Assembly: GCF_015706575.1 (NCBI RefSeq) | Contig: NW_024037047.1 | Location: 3,228,632-3,292,631 of the forward strand | DNA: 64,000 nt | Source: Patiria miniata | Lineage: Eukaryota; Echinodermata; Asteroidea; Valvatida; Asterinidae | Direction of reading: 5' to 3' | Part shown: positions 1 through 11,665 of the stretch, piece after piece | Position numbering within the stretch: the stretch's first letter is position 1 | Layout of the letters: each line of letters starts with the position of its first letter | Made by a program: the position numbers and the translations under genes | Notes under the pieces: generated by a model | What the model was told of the DNA's origin: nothing | Databases searched by the model: none | The model's input: the letters and a program-made list of their open reading frames with translations, nothing else

Positions 1-291
1 TATGATTTTAAATAATGCTTTTATGTTGATTGGCAAATACATTAAATTTGAACTATACTGTATTTCCATAATCTCGAATAATCGTTCTTATCTGTATAAA
101 TTATGTATATGAACTTGTACAATTTACTTTCATTACATGTGTGCATTAGTGTTTAAATCAGAACAGATTTGATTAAATTATCAACTGAACTATGCACGTA
201 TAATCACTTATAAGCGGTTTGTTTTCAAAACCCAGAGTTGTAAATTCAAGTTTCATGCACTATGGTTTGTTCTCATACATTCTTAAAACAG

Positions 292-654
292 GTGACAAAT
301 TTCCTCTGGATAACGGGACTGTCATCATGAATATCACTGTAACCTTTGACCCCTCTAAGATACAAGAACTGAATTGTCCCGCTGGTACAAATTCCATCGG
401 GACGAATAAGCCAACAGTGCTCTGGTCGTATGGCCCGCCAAAAGCGACAACGACCACTATAATTGGTCGGCTAAATCTACCAGGTGGCACTCCGGAGATG
501 TCTCAGCTGGGACACAGCGGCTGCTTCGGTATAACATCGGCAGGATCCCTCCTCCTGAACAAGTGTCCCCAAGAATCTGACGTCAGATTCTGGTGTCACG
601 TCTTTCCCCACGGTGATGTGTTGCAGAGATTCTACGTGGATGTTATCATCACAA
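292..654 (+). CDS. Gene A: Ig4 exon (membrane-proximal Ig-like domain)
   Basis: This is a phase 1-1 exon of 121 codons, bounded by acceptor AAAACAG and donor GTGAGT. It encodes an extracellular Ig-like domain. The first cysteine is in ELNCPAG, the core tryptophan in VLWSYG and the second cysteine in VRFWCHVF. It is the intact counterpart of the damaged Ig4 exon of gene C (38992) and of the remnant fused to the TM exon in gene B (21195). The upstream exons of gene A lie outside the window. The ATG at 219 is intronic and is not used as a start here. Confidence 0.8.
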
Positions 655-966
655 GTGAGTACAGAGGATTTCAAATTATAAATACGAAAAATCCTTTATT
701 TATCTATTCATATTAATTTGAAACATGATGTTCTTCGAAGGATGATTTCAAATGTTAATTGAATTGTCTGCCAATCAACTGCCAAGTTCATTACTAAAAG
801 ACCCCTTGGACAGTGCGCCCTCTCTGGGGACCATTTAAACAGAGGGTGTGCGCTTGTGGTTTACAGAGGAGCACATACCGATCATATGGTAGGACGATAT
901 GCGGAAGAGGTCAATTTCACAATGGATGGGTTACAAAACGATTTATTTGTAATGTTTAACTGACAG

Positions 967-1122
967 GTGCCGACCAGCATATGCCTACACATATCATAAT
1001 CGTATGTGTCTGTTCATCTGCAATTTTCATCGCTGTTGGTTTGTGCTTGGTATTGAGATTTCGCAGACGATGCTCAACTGGTGATGGGGAGCAAGGAAGC
1101 TACGTAAAGGTTGATAAGACAG
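967..1122 (+). CDS. Gene A: transmembrane and juxtamembrane exon
   Basis: This 52-codon, phase 1-1 exon runs from acceptor CTGACAG to donor GTATGTGA. It encodes a short stalk, a hydrophobic helix around IIIVCVCSSAIFIAVG, and the basic stop-transfer stretch RFRRRC, followed by STGDGEQGSY. The same RRRCSTGD(R/G)EQGSY motif is found in genes B and C. The helix places the Ig domain outside the cell and the NACHT exon inside. The intron at 1123-1538 contains nothing else recognisable. Confidence 0.8.
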
Positions 1123-1538
1123 GTATGTGATTGTATTCTCCCTTAGTCTGCCATCTTTGTTTAACCATAAGAATACGTTTATAATTAAACAATGTGACAT
1201 GACATCTCCTCATAATAGTGCAACCACTTCCTGCATCGTGCAAACCTTGACATCTCATCCTTGTTTAACTAGTTAAACTTGCAATAATGATCATTGTCTC
1301 ATGTTTGCCACATCGTCATATAAAAAAAAACACATATTTACTTTAAATTAAACAAATTTTGTTTGAATCATTTTTATAAGGTTATCGTCTGGCCCTTTAT
1401 GTCATGATTAAATCCCGGTGAGGTAATACAGAATTGTAAAACCTCCTCAACGAATAATTGTACGGAACCTAACTTGCCTTGTTAAGCTATGTCGTTGTAA
1501 AGCTTACGTTTTTTCCTTTTATCTACCATTATAATTAG

Positions 1539-4500
1539 ATCCAGAATTGCACTTCCAAAGACTGGTTGAAGAAGTCAAAAAGTTTACATCACAGCTTACG
1601 GGGGACGATGCTAACTTCGCTGTGACGGATGCTGTGTTTACACCGCCAGAATTGTTTGGTATCTCGGATATCAAAGGTAGCTCTGTAAAATACAGATTAG
1701 AGTCAATAAAGGAAATCTTTTGTGATGGCATATCTGAGTTGTCAGGTAATGTTCTTTTGCAGGGGAGAGAAGGGAGTGGTAAAACAACCATCTTGTATAG
1801 GATGGCTCTTGAATGGCTTATAGAGAGGCCCGATGCTGTTTTGCAGCAGGCAAAGCTAGTCTTTGTTTTATCGTGCAGGACAATTCTTCAAACAAGAAAC
1901 ATTGGGAAGGCAGTTTGGCATCAAATGCTTCAGAAAAAGTCAGCTTTGTCACCAGGGTTTATCAACGGTTACTGTGCGGATCACCCAAGTGATGTGGTAA
2001 TTCTTGTCGACGACTGCGATGATAAAGCTGACGTTGAAGGTGTAATGAAAGTCCTAAAAGATCAGGGTCTTCTTGGATGCAACGTTGTTATGGCAACAAG
2101 GCATACCCAATGGGAACAGGATATCTGTAAAAAAGGTAGGCCTTACTTACGGCATGTTATTACCAACGGGTTCAAAACAGGTGATCTACATAAATACGTT
2201 AAGAATATGTTCACTATCAGTGGCATTGCAGATTCGGATACTCGTGCGAGTCTCTCTGAGTATTTACGTGCAGATATTCTGCCGCCAAGGCTTTCCTGTC
2301 TCCCAGGCATTCTCCGCACTTTGTGTAAGTTGTCCAAGTGGACGAAGGGAAAAGCCTTCAAAGATTCGCCAACCATGACCGATTTGTTTACCAGGTTAGT
2401 GCAATGCTTGTTTGACAATAGTCAACCCACTGCTGAACAGGATCAGGATACACATAACGGGGAAGGAAGAGACCCAAATGATAGGCTCACAAAGGAACAA
2501 CTCGACGTCGTGGTTGGACTTGGTAAGGTTGCCTTCTTCAAAATCATTGACGGTTCTGACAATCCTGTTCATTAACCAAGACTGACTTTGTTGATGAATC
2601 CGGAAATGGGCAGAGTATCCTCGACATTGGTGCGAAGGTAGGCCTCATTTGTTATGATGATGAGGTGGACCTTGAGTCTGAAAGAAGTCAGATCCCCTCT
2701 TCAGGCAAAGATAGCACATTTCTGTGTTGCACTCGTGGGGATGTTGGTAAACTAGAAACTGGAGCAGAGGGTGTGGAGTTGGTTCCGTTACGACCTAAAG
2801 ATAAGGAAGTTAGGTTTGCTATTGAGGTTCTGCGAGAGTATTGTGCCGGTATGTACATGTCACAAACAAGAGAAAACATCTCCACATGTATGGAAGCAAT
2901 CAAACAAGTTGATGTTCTGAAGAATGTTGACAAGCTGGCAATCGTGTTTTCTTTTGCCAGTGGGGGGAGTTCAGCTGCTTGTTCTGCACTCGTCAGGCAC
3001 CTGGTCAACGAAATCACATCTAAGCAACAAGTGCGAAATCTTGCAGACGTTTTGCAGTTGCAAAAATTGATCGAATTGTGCCTTCAATTGAACTTCGAAG
3101 GTAAACGTGGAGGTTCTTTGAACAAGGAGCTTCGTACATTGTTTACGTACAATAGGGTACGTTTAATCGGAATTTCGAAACACAAGCTGCGGCTTCTGTC
3201 GTACTTGCTGAAATATGCGGAGCAAGCAAGCACAGGTTGCGGATTAAATCTGACGTCAGTTGAGCTGTTCCGGTTTGAGAACCATGACTGGGACGAGCTG
3301 CAGAAATACCTGGATGAGTTTGCTATAGGATCTTCTAAAGGTATCGCTTGCAAAAACCTCGGCAATTTGCGGGAAATTCCAAAGCAGGCGTGTCTGGAAG
3401 AGAAAATAGAATCAAACGGATTTCAAAACGAGTCTCTGTTTCTGAATTACCAGTCAGGCAGAACCGGTGTTGTCTCTACGTTGGAGTCTGTTGCTCTTCA
3501 TGATCTTATAGAGTCACAGTGCGGTGACTGTTTGATGTCAACATCAACGGGAATGCTGGTCTCTTCCCTCTCGAATCTGAAAATGGTAGATAGCATCACT
3601 CTGATAGGCAGTATCTTGAGTTCTGGCGAAATTTGCAGTCTTGTAAAAGTTCTTGTAAAAGTAAAAATGACCGAATTGTGCCTTCAACTGAACTTCGAAG
3701 GTAAATGCGAAGGTTCTTTGAACAAGGAGCTTCGTACATTGTTTATGTACAATAGGGTACGTTTGATGGGAATTTCGAAACACCAGCTTCGGCTTCTGTC
3801 GTACCTGCTGACATATGATGGGCAAGATAGCACACAAAGCAGTTTAAATCTTACATCAGTTGAGCTGTTCCGGTTTGAGAACCATGACTGGGACGAACTT
3901 CAACAATACCTGGATGACTTCTCTGAAGGGTCGACCAAAGGTATCACTTGCGAATACCTCGGCAACTTGACGGAAATTCCAAAACAATCGTGTCTGGAGG
4001 AGAAAATAAGATCATGTTATCAAAACCAGTCTCTGTTTCTCCGTCAGGAGTCTGACGGTGCCACTGCTCTGTCCACCCTGGAGTCTGTTGCTCTACATGA
4101 TCTTAGAGAGTCACAGTATGGTGACTGTTTGATGTCAACATCAACGGAAATGCTGATCTCTTCCCTCTCAAATCTGAAAATGGTTGATAGCATCACTCTC
4201 ATTGGCAGTATCTTGAGTTCTGGCGAAATTTGCAGTCTTGTCAACAGGGTTCTTTGTCATCTGCCAAACCTGCAAAAATTAGACCTACGGCTGAATCAAG
4301 GGATTGATGATGTTGCATTCAGAACAGTGGCGTGTGCGCTGATGCACTGCAAATCTCTGATTGACCTCAGGCTTTCACTTTTTAAGGTGACAGATGAGGG
4401 TTTCTCTGAAGTGAGACAGTTGATGGAGAAGGAAAAGGGGTTGACATGGGAAAAGTTGACGACGCTGTATCTGCTTCATTGCGACCCAAGTGATTCATTC

Positions 4501-4735
4501 GTGAAATTCCTTCTGAATTACCTGAAACAACTGAATGTCCTGTACATATCCGGTCGTACAGGGGTTGACGACAGAGTGTCAACAAAGAGTCAAAGAGTCA
4601 AAGCTGATGGAGAATGTTGAGAGGCCTATTATTGACAAGATGGAGTCATTAAAAGGAGTCACATCAAAACTTAAGATTCAACAGCAGTCAAGAGGGCATT
4701 CAGTCGTCGTGAAGCGTGTACTTCTTCGTTAGAGT
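1539..4735 (+). CDS. Gene A: NACHT-helical-LRR-like exon, frameshifted
   Basis: The acceptor ATAATTAG joins phase 1 to DPELHFQRLVEEVK. Walker A is GREGSGKTT and Walker B is VVILVDDCDD. The NLR-type motif LREYCAGMYM lies downstream. Compared with gene B the exon lacks about ten residues after VKKF. One nucleotide is missing at about 2571 (SDNPV followed by a stop), and the frame resumes as an open stretch to 4620. A second shift near 4590, in a repeated AGAGTCAAAG, moves the last part to the frame ending at 4732 (ESKLMENVERP matches ESKLAENVE of gene B). The region 3073-4250 contains a 600-bp tandem duplication. It is probably a recent pseudogene, but assembly errors could explain both shifts. 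Confidence 0.75.
3073..4272 (+). repeat. 600-bp intragenic tandem duplication in gene A
   Basis: GAATTGTGCCTTCAA occurs at 3073 and again at 3673, and similarity continues for about 200 codons in both units (ELCLQLNFEG to GSILSSGEICSLV). Genes B and C have one copy. The duplication stays in frame and doubles the segment between the helical region and the LRR-like tail. The junction reads SLVKVLVKVKMTELCLQL. The second unit continues normally into LCHLPNLQKLDLRLN. Confidence 0.85.
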
Positions 4736-4847
4736 ACAATATTATGCAAAACGTCAAAAGATATACTTGTGAGGATTCCTAGTTGCAAAGAAGCGTTTTT
4801 CCATATCGGGACACGCTAAACAGCCGAACCGACAATTTTTCCATTCA

Positions 4848-6900
4848 TCATCATCATCATTAGCCTAATTCATTCCACTGCTGGATGAAGGCCTCTCCAC
4901 CATGCTTTTCGGTCCCTTGCCAGTTGTTTCCATTTCTTCCCTATGAAATCAGAGATTTCATCTCGCCATCTCTTAGGCTGTCTTCCTCTTCGCCGCTTCA
5001 ATGATAATGGCGTCCAATCCGTTACTTTCAGGGTCCATCTGTGGTTGTCTCTTCTCATGACATGTCCTGCCCAACTCCACTTTTTCTTTTTGATCTCAAC
5101 TATTATGTCTTGCACCCCTGTCTTTCTTCTAAGATCTCCGTTCCTTATTCTGTCTCTCTTTGTGACCCCAATCATTATTCTTTCCATCGCCCGTACAGTG
5201 ACTCGCAATTTTTGCTCTGATTTCTTTAAAGGTGCCCAAGTCCCAGCGCCATATGTTAGAACTGGGATGAGGCACTGGTCGAAGAGTTGATGCTATATCT
5301 TTTGCAGTATTTTTCTGTCCTTAAATATGTAACGCAACTTGCCAAATTTTGCCCATGCAAGTTGTATTCTCCTCTTAATCTCCTCTGAATTCCCAACCTT
5401 AAATGTGATCTTCTGTCCCAAATATATGTACTCATCTACTGTGTCCAGTGTTTCATTCCCCACTTTAAATTGTGTTATGCCTGTGTTGGAATTGGACAAC
5501 ATTTTCGTCTTCTTGATATTTATCTTAAGGCCAACTTTTCTACTTCCATTTAAGTTGGCCCAAATGTCTTATCTTTTTCCACATACCCGGGTTTGTGATC
5601 AGAGTGGTCCTTCTCCAAGGTGGAATGACAACCACGTCTAACGAGCTCCACCTATCGGCTCAACCTGGTTATAGCGGTTATATTGCAAAGTTTAATAACT
5701 TCAGGAGTTATATCATTAGGTCCTCAACATTTGCCTATCTCGATATACTCATCCGCTTTTTCATGTTTTAGGAAGCTTAATGGTCCATCGTCAATATTGA
5801 GAATTTCAAGCACAACTGAGCGCTCATCAACAGCCCCCTGAACAATAGGTGGTTTTCCTAAAAGGTCCTTGCAGATCATGTATTCCTTGGCGCCCCCTTC
5901 CAGTTTCCGAGCTTGTCTTTTTCTCCTACTGGTACCTTTTTGATGATGTTCTAGAATTCACTGAGCTTCTGAATGGCATATGCAGCTCCTACCCCTCAAT
6001 CCTTTCACTGATATTAGAATTCTCTAACGTCTTCCGTGTTATTGATGTAATTAGTATGTGCTTAAAGCCATGTTTTTAGAGTGTTGCTGTTTCTTCCCTT
6101 GCTTCTGCGAGAGAACATGTGCACCTTAACTGTCGTATTTGCATGGATGAAACGTTCATACCTCATGGTTGGACATTCGTCATAAGCTGGTACTCTTCTC
6201 TACACTGTATCGTTGTTCGAGTTCAGTGTCCGTCGAGATTGCTATACAGTCATGCTTTATCTTCCTTCCCCTGATGGCCGAGGGGATATGAATGATTCTA
6301 AATGTCATAGATTCAATTCTGTGTTCAGAACTAACGCTTGAGAAGCTGCATGCATCAGCATTCATAACGCGTAGTTCCTTCATTTTCTTTGCTTTGCACG
6401 AGAATATTAGCCAGCTGATATCTAATAACTTAATGGCTGATATACGTCCATCTCCTTTATTCTCTCTCACGGAATAGTGTGTTTGCAGTCTGGAGCTCTT
6501 TTCTTGCATCAGAGCAACCATATATCCCCCCATTACGATTAGATTCGTCAATAGTTAAATGGGAATGCTACATTTTCCCTGCCTTAACGGGTATTTAAAT
6601 CACTCAGAATCATAGCGAAGTTGTGCGGGCGGGTACACTGTTGACTGCCCTTCTTAGATCATCATGGAATGTCTCTTTCGCTTCAAAGTTGCTCTAATTT
6701 GTTGAGGAGTATCCTGTGATATCTGTGACAGGATGTCCTTTTACTACCCGCTCCGATAATGATTGCACACAGAACAAAGCTCTGCTTGCTTTAGCACTCA
6801 CCACGATACCTACTCCACTGGTTTCTGACTGGGCCACGTTCCTCCACGCATATGAAATAACAAGTGATTGCCATAACACTTTCCTGAACTTCAGTGTTTC
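4848..6900 (-). mobile_element. RTE-like non-LTR retrotransposon, truncated and internally deleted
   Basis: Read on the minus strand, this shows the order of a LINE ORF. An endonuclease fragment at about 6870-6600 contains SGVGIVVSAKASRAL and a degraded DRV/APTN region. The RT N-terminus at about 5890-5640 has GKPPIV and the IEIGKC-GPNDITPEVIKLC pattern, matching the usual GKACGPDGIPPEVWK. The C-terminal part spans 5502-4870 (WSWAGHVMRRDNHRWTLKV, then GRQPKRWRDEI and RDRKAWWRGLHPAVE). The 3' end is a TGATGA-type microsatellite (TCATCATCATCATCAT on + at about 4848-4863), which is usual for RTE elements. The RT core is missing and stops are frequent. It interrupts the 3' flank of gene A, whose homology to copy E resumes near 7976. 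Confidence 0.65.
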
Positions 6901-7975
6901 ATCGTGTTTAATAATTCAATGTCCCTGAATTCCCAATATTTCAATATTCGTGAATATAAAGTTACATGCTAGCTCTTCAGCTCTCAGTGGACATTCATAG
7001 TTGAGACAAAGATAAGCTTCTTACTTCGCAAACGATTTGCTTTGGGTTGTCTAGCGAACCCCTTCCCATTTTCTGAAATGTGGGAGCTCATAATCCTTAG
7101 CAAACGGATCCTAATCGGGTACTGACAGCCAGAGCCAGCTGAGCCCGGGGAGCAGATATACTCCTAATTTGCCTTATATCACTGGTACAAATAGTTTGGC
7201 AAATATTTTTTTTTTTACTGAATCCTTGATAACAATTTTCCCTTTTTATGTATAAATGCTCAGACGTATCGTTTAATTATGTAAACTTTTAATGGATTTT
7301 AACTATATATTTTACCCGTACACCTGTAGCCTGTATTTAAATAATTGAATTTTGTTTGATAATGTTAAGCCCAGTCTGTTGCAAAGAGCTCCTTTCAATG
7401 ACTAGATCCAGAATGGTTGTCATCGAGACTGCCTAATGAATTATTGTTGGTCCAATCTTACTTTTGCCTGAGAAAAAAAGCGACATAAAAAACTCCTCTT
7501 TGTCTGAGAGTCGAATACCATGTTATGTTCCACTTGCAGAACAAGTAGGACTCTCAGTATTCTTAGAAAAAAATACTCGGAAAACATGGCAATAGCTAAA
7601 TATGATGCCAACCGAATATTAAGCCAGACCAACATATCTGGTTTTGCGCAAGAAAGTTAAGAATGCACAACCGTTACACTGACTCACCTGCATGAACAAA
7701 GGGTATTACACAACAACGTGTGCACACTGCAACAGTACGGACAAAAAAAATAACACATGATCCTGATTTATCACATCTTACATGTTGGGTACACATTTCA
7801 TATGTATTTGCCCGACAAAGGGGTGAGTAAATTATAGGCTTGGGTTAATTTCTTACCTTTGAATGTCTCCTTTACTGACGCCGACATCGCCGACAGGAGC
7901 TGCATGGTTTGCTCTATACACAATAAATGACTAGTTTCACTGCAACTGTACGGTTTATCGTTGGAAAAGTTAAAC

Positions 7976-8552
7976 AATAGACGCGTTGACATAACTGGTG
8001 TAAATACACCTCGTTGCAATTGTTCTAATGATCATCATAGTCCTTTTGAAGGCCCGTCTTTTAAAAAAGGGGATTTTATAAATCATATTGTTTGCCTAAC
8101 CAGGGTGGTAGTTGTGAATGAAGAATTACAGAACAGTTCTCATAGTTTCCATGAAACGTGTCCCAAATAACAAAGCAACAGCAGGTTCATAATAATGTTA
8201 CTACCGTGGGCAAGTTTTAAGAGATATGAAATTAAATTAAACACGTTTTGTATGCATGTGATTATTTTTTGAAATGTTCAGGTTCAGATCCATTGGCTGT
8301 CTTGTTTGTATTCAAAAATTGTTTTTTCTAATATATGAATAAATTACATTGGTAGTTATCTTTAACAAAAAATGTACATGTCCATTTCTTCCAGTTCATT
8401 TACAAAATATTTGTTTCGACTGACAAACATTAAGTCACATCAGCGGCTGGAATTAAGTTCACTGCGGTTACGTAAGCGCTGACTGATATTAGTCACATCG
8501 CTGTCCGGTCCATGTGCGCCCTCGCCGAAGTGGCGTTCAGCCGGCGTCCACA
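7976..8552 (+). repeat. Gene-family 3' flank, paralogous to 53940-55229
   Basis: Starting at GACGCGTTGACATAACTGGTGTAAA, this stretch aligns by eye with the sequence right behind pseudogene E (GACGTGTTGACGTAACTCGTGTAAA at about 53950). The match continues discontinuously through ATGAAATT-AATAAAAC and the CCATTTCTTCCAGTTCAT / CGTTTCCTCCAGTCCAT blocks. It is therefore the original downstream flank of gene A, pushed away by the LINE. No gene is seen in it. The region 6900-7975 holds no recognisable feature. Confidence 0.55.
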
Positions 8553-8758
8553 CAGAGGCGTAACTATGGTAACAAACTAGGGGTGCACCAATTTTGTTTT
8601 AAGGGGGCACTGGAGGTAACTAATTTATATGTTGTTCTTGTGCAATACACGATATAACATGATGTGAGAAGGAGGGCATATATGGGGGCGGACATTTGGT
8701 TGGCGGGTGGGGGGGGGGGGCTGCACATGCATGTTTCCTCCCTGTTGTAACGTCACTG
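8553..8758. mobile_element. hAT-like MITE (old)
   Basis: The ends CAGAGGCGTAAC and (reverse complement of the right end) CAGTGACGTTAC form imperfect terminal inverted repeats of the CAGNGGCG hAT type. They enclose a G-rich, non-coding core. A related copy sits at the matching place behind pseudogene E (55230-55378), so the insertion predates that duplication. Target duplications are too worn to be certain. Nothing recognisable is seen from 8760 to about 9760. Confidence 0.45.
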
Positions 8759-9759
8759 CTTCCACCTCTGGTATCTCACTAGAGAATATACGCAGACGGC
8801 TCATTGACTAACACACTTACAGTAAGGGGTCCCTTCGGGGACCCAGACATTTAGCGCCTTGGTTTGAGGCTACACAACACTGTATCTATATGTATACAAT
8901 CTCAACATGTCTGTAGACTATAAATAAGGAGGTCATTGACAGGAAACAGATGTTGTATACATAGTCTGTGGTCAAGTCGTGCACTTGGCTACCCGCAAGT
9001 GACTTTGTTTTGTGCACGTGTATATGGGCAGTCCAGGTTGTCAGGCTCTGAGATATGCCTGACCCGGGGTCACACACTAAAGGTGACTGCATATATCCGT
9101 AGTGGGTGCCTCTGGTTAGATTAGATGGAAGATCACCAGAATTGGTTTGAATTTTTTTTTTATTAAGGTAATTAACCAAATTGGGTCCCCAAAAGGGCGA
9201 GTTTCTGCGTCGGAGGGTTAAGACCAAAGTATACTCTTTGATAACTGAAAAATATATTCACATTATTCCACTCACGATTCCGTTACTAGAGAGATCCCGT
9301 TGTAACGATGTCACAATAAGAAATGGGTCATTAATGACCTCGAACAAAGTAAGATTTACTCTTTGATATGGATATAGGCAGTGTCCATAGGAACTGTGTA
9401 AAACAAGCACCTACTCAATAATAATCGTTACAAAAAAATATTCCTAAGTGTTTTGAAAAAGGCATCTCCAATGAAATGTGTAGAAAACTCAAGATTCAAC
9501 ATAAATATCGGGCTGTTTTACCTAAAAAATATTCACATCACTCATCATAATAATATTGATTATTATAAACAATAATACATAAAGCGTGTACTATTCTTGT
9601 TCTGCTTCTCGCTACAATTACGGCAGCCACGGTGCCCGTGCCGTAAAATAGACCGCCTCACTTGCGATCCCACTCATTTGACATTGCTCACTGGGGGAAA
9701 TTCCCTAAGTTGTGCTAGTCTCCTAACCAGCCTACATGTTTTAAGGAACACTTTCGCTA

Positions 9760-10720
9760 CAGTACTTCGCCCAAGCTTGCATCTTGCATCGTTTTTTTTT
9801 TCAGCGAGTCTTCCAGCCTTTACAACTCCTTTTGGCATTATAGTTTGCACTAGATCAAGTAACCTTCCTGTTTCAAAATGGGTTATCATTACACACTTGA
9901 CATAGGGGTCACAAGTTTAATGAGGCTATGGTCAAGCCGACTCCAAGAACTTCGCTGAACGCCAAACCGCCACGTTCGTTTTGGATATGCACAAAACAAA
10001 CACCACGCCTCGGCGTTTTGAGCAGAACATGTTAACGACTCTGCGCGAACTCATCGCAAACGACCATGACGTTCCGGCTACACGCAGAAAGACGGGAGCG
10101 ACGTCTGACGTCCCATGTACGCTTTAAGGTCGCATGAGGCGCACGATAAGGACTCCAGGAACGTCGTAAAAACTTGTTAGACCCCATGAGGGCGCAGCGA
10201 GGCCGCAGAGGGCGCTGCACAGATTTCTAATTGGTCTTCAATGGAACTCATACAGAACGCCACACGGACGTCCTAGACTTCCCATTGACTTCACAGAGGC
10301 GTATCTTGATCTCTGACAGTCTTGCATGCCACTGGCCGTTTTATTACAATTTAAAAATTTCAACAACGCAATATGAACCCATGCATGGACGTGACAGTGT
10401 GACAGGGTATTTAGCAGCTGTTGGAACTGGGCACCTAGCAGTGGTAGGGTCTGGGTCTGAATACCCATACTTTGGGTGTTGTGCCCCACTAGTTTTGTCA
10501 TTGTGTCCGGTTTGGCTGTTTACCTGGGTATCCAGCACAAAACTTTGTGGCTGAATAAAAACAGCTGGCAGAAATTAATTCAATAATTCTTTACTGGTTT
10601 AATCCATTGTCCTCCGAGTATAATCAAGGATGTAATTCCCCGTCTAATTTTAAACCTGTTTTTCAATTGCCCCAGGTATGCAACAATAAAAAAAAACTGG
10701 ATATTCCCTTACAAAGTCCG
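9760..10720 (+). repeat. Upstream flank of gene B, paralogous to the gene D flank (60540-61080)
   Basis: TTCGCCCAAGCTTGCA, GCACTAGAT, CCTGTTTCAAAATGGGT and ATGGTCAAGCCG recur in the same order at 60544-60735 ahead of gene D. A further match begins at about 10430 (GGGTCTGAATACCCATACT... against GGTCTGAGTATACTGGGGG) and runs into the promoter block. B has extra sequence at about 9945-10370 with no coding potential and no clear terminal repeats. Confidence 0.55.
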
Positions 10721-10998
10721 TTGTTAAACATTAAACCCAGGCATGGGCATAAACTATAGACTGCTCATATAACGCGGTAGTGTAAATACTCTTGGACCTT
10801 GTATTGGGCGTATCAGTTGTGCTGATGCTGTAGTGCATGATCACTGATACTATTGCTCCCCGTGGCCATTGCTGTCTGGATTCTGAACGATATCCTAAGG
10901 TTCGCCATTTACCACCAGGTCCATGCTCATTTCTTGAAGGTGTGAGGTCAAACAAAAACAGTTCTATGAGATACTCTTGGGCTTTTTATGAACATTTG
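10612..10998 (+). promoter_or_regulatory. Gene B promoter block and non-coding 5' exon
   Basis: A block conserved in front of genes B, C and D contains GTAATTCCCC (10632-10641, reverse strand GGGGAATTAC, a near NF-kappaB site), CATATAACGCGG (10766-10777, possible TATA region) and GTGTAAATACTCTTGGACC. It ends at a conserved splice donor, TTG|GTGAGTAGCT (exon end 10998), equivalent to 31012 in C and 61542 in D. The transcription start cannot be read from sequence. A short upstream ORF (MRYSWAFYEHL) begins at 10963 and stops at the first codon of the next exon. Confidence 0.5.
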
Positions 10999-11167
10999 GT
11001 GAGTAGCTAACATTTGTTGCTTTATGGTGGGGGTGTTTTGCTTTTTTCGCTTTATTTTGCATGAGCAATTATTTTATGTATTTTGTTGTTGGCCATAAGC
11101 TTTCGCAATCTGCCTCTATTGTGTTGCCTTGCTCAATATAACCAGGCAAAGCTAAAGCTATAATAAT

Positions 11168-11356
11168 CAGTGGCGAATATAAGGAAGGGGGCATGGGGAA
11201 CGGTTCCCCCAGCGGATGTCCGTGCCCCGCCCGCTCCTATTTGAAATCTTTAATTGTACACAACAATGCATACGTTACCTTCAGTGGCACCTCCCCATTA
11301 AAAAAAACCGGTGCACCTCAGGTGCCCCTCATAAAAGCTTAATAGTTACGCCGCTG
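11168..11356. mobile_element. hAT-like MITE in the first intron of gene B
   Basis: The left end CAGTGGCGAAT and right end TTACGCCGCTG are imperfect inverted repeats. Flanking ATAATAAT and ATGAGAAT could be an aged 8-bp target duplication. The core is non-coding. A homologous element lies at the same intron position in gene D (61695-61878), so it was inserted before B and D separated. Confidence 0.5.
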
Positions 11357-11554
11357 ATGAGAATCCCGATGGGAATATTAAGGGTAACCTCTACGTTCGT
11401 TCGAGGAATAAAGCGAACTCGAATGCATGAAACAAAGGCTTCGTTGAAAAAAAAATGAAGTGTGTGAAGTATGAATACATCAACCAAGTGAAATCAACAA
11501 AGAGAAACCACTCCATATTTACTCCCGGTTGTACTTGGTATTCTTTTCTCTCAG

Positions 11555-11665
11555 TAGATCTGCTTTCCAACAAGCATACGGACTTCTCGGACATGTTTGT
11601 AACGCTCCTCATCCTGATATTTGGGCTGTGCGCGGTTGAGAGTAAAACATGCCCAGCCAGTTCTG
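11555..11665 (+). CDS. Gene B: leader exon (signal peptide)
   Basis: The acceptor TTCTCTCAG gives an exon whose coding part starts at ATG 11593 and ends at donor TCTG|GTAAAG. The 24 residues MFVTLLILIFGLCAVESKTC... have a short hydrophobic core and small residues before the likely cleavage, followed by CPASS. The exon ends in phase 1, which fits the phase-1 start of the Ig1 exon. The start is chosen because the same ATG and reading frame are conserved in the leader of gene C. The next intron (11666-18716) contains TE-derived DNA. Confidence 0.7.

Noticed and set aside
4870-5290. Plus-strand ORFs over the RTE fragment
   Set aside because: They are shadows of the minus-strand LINE C-terminus, which carries recognisable motifs.
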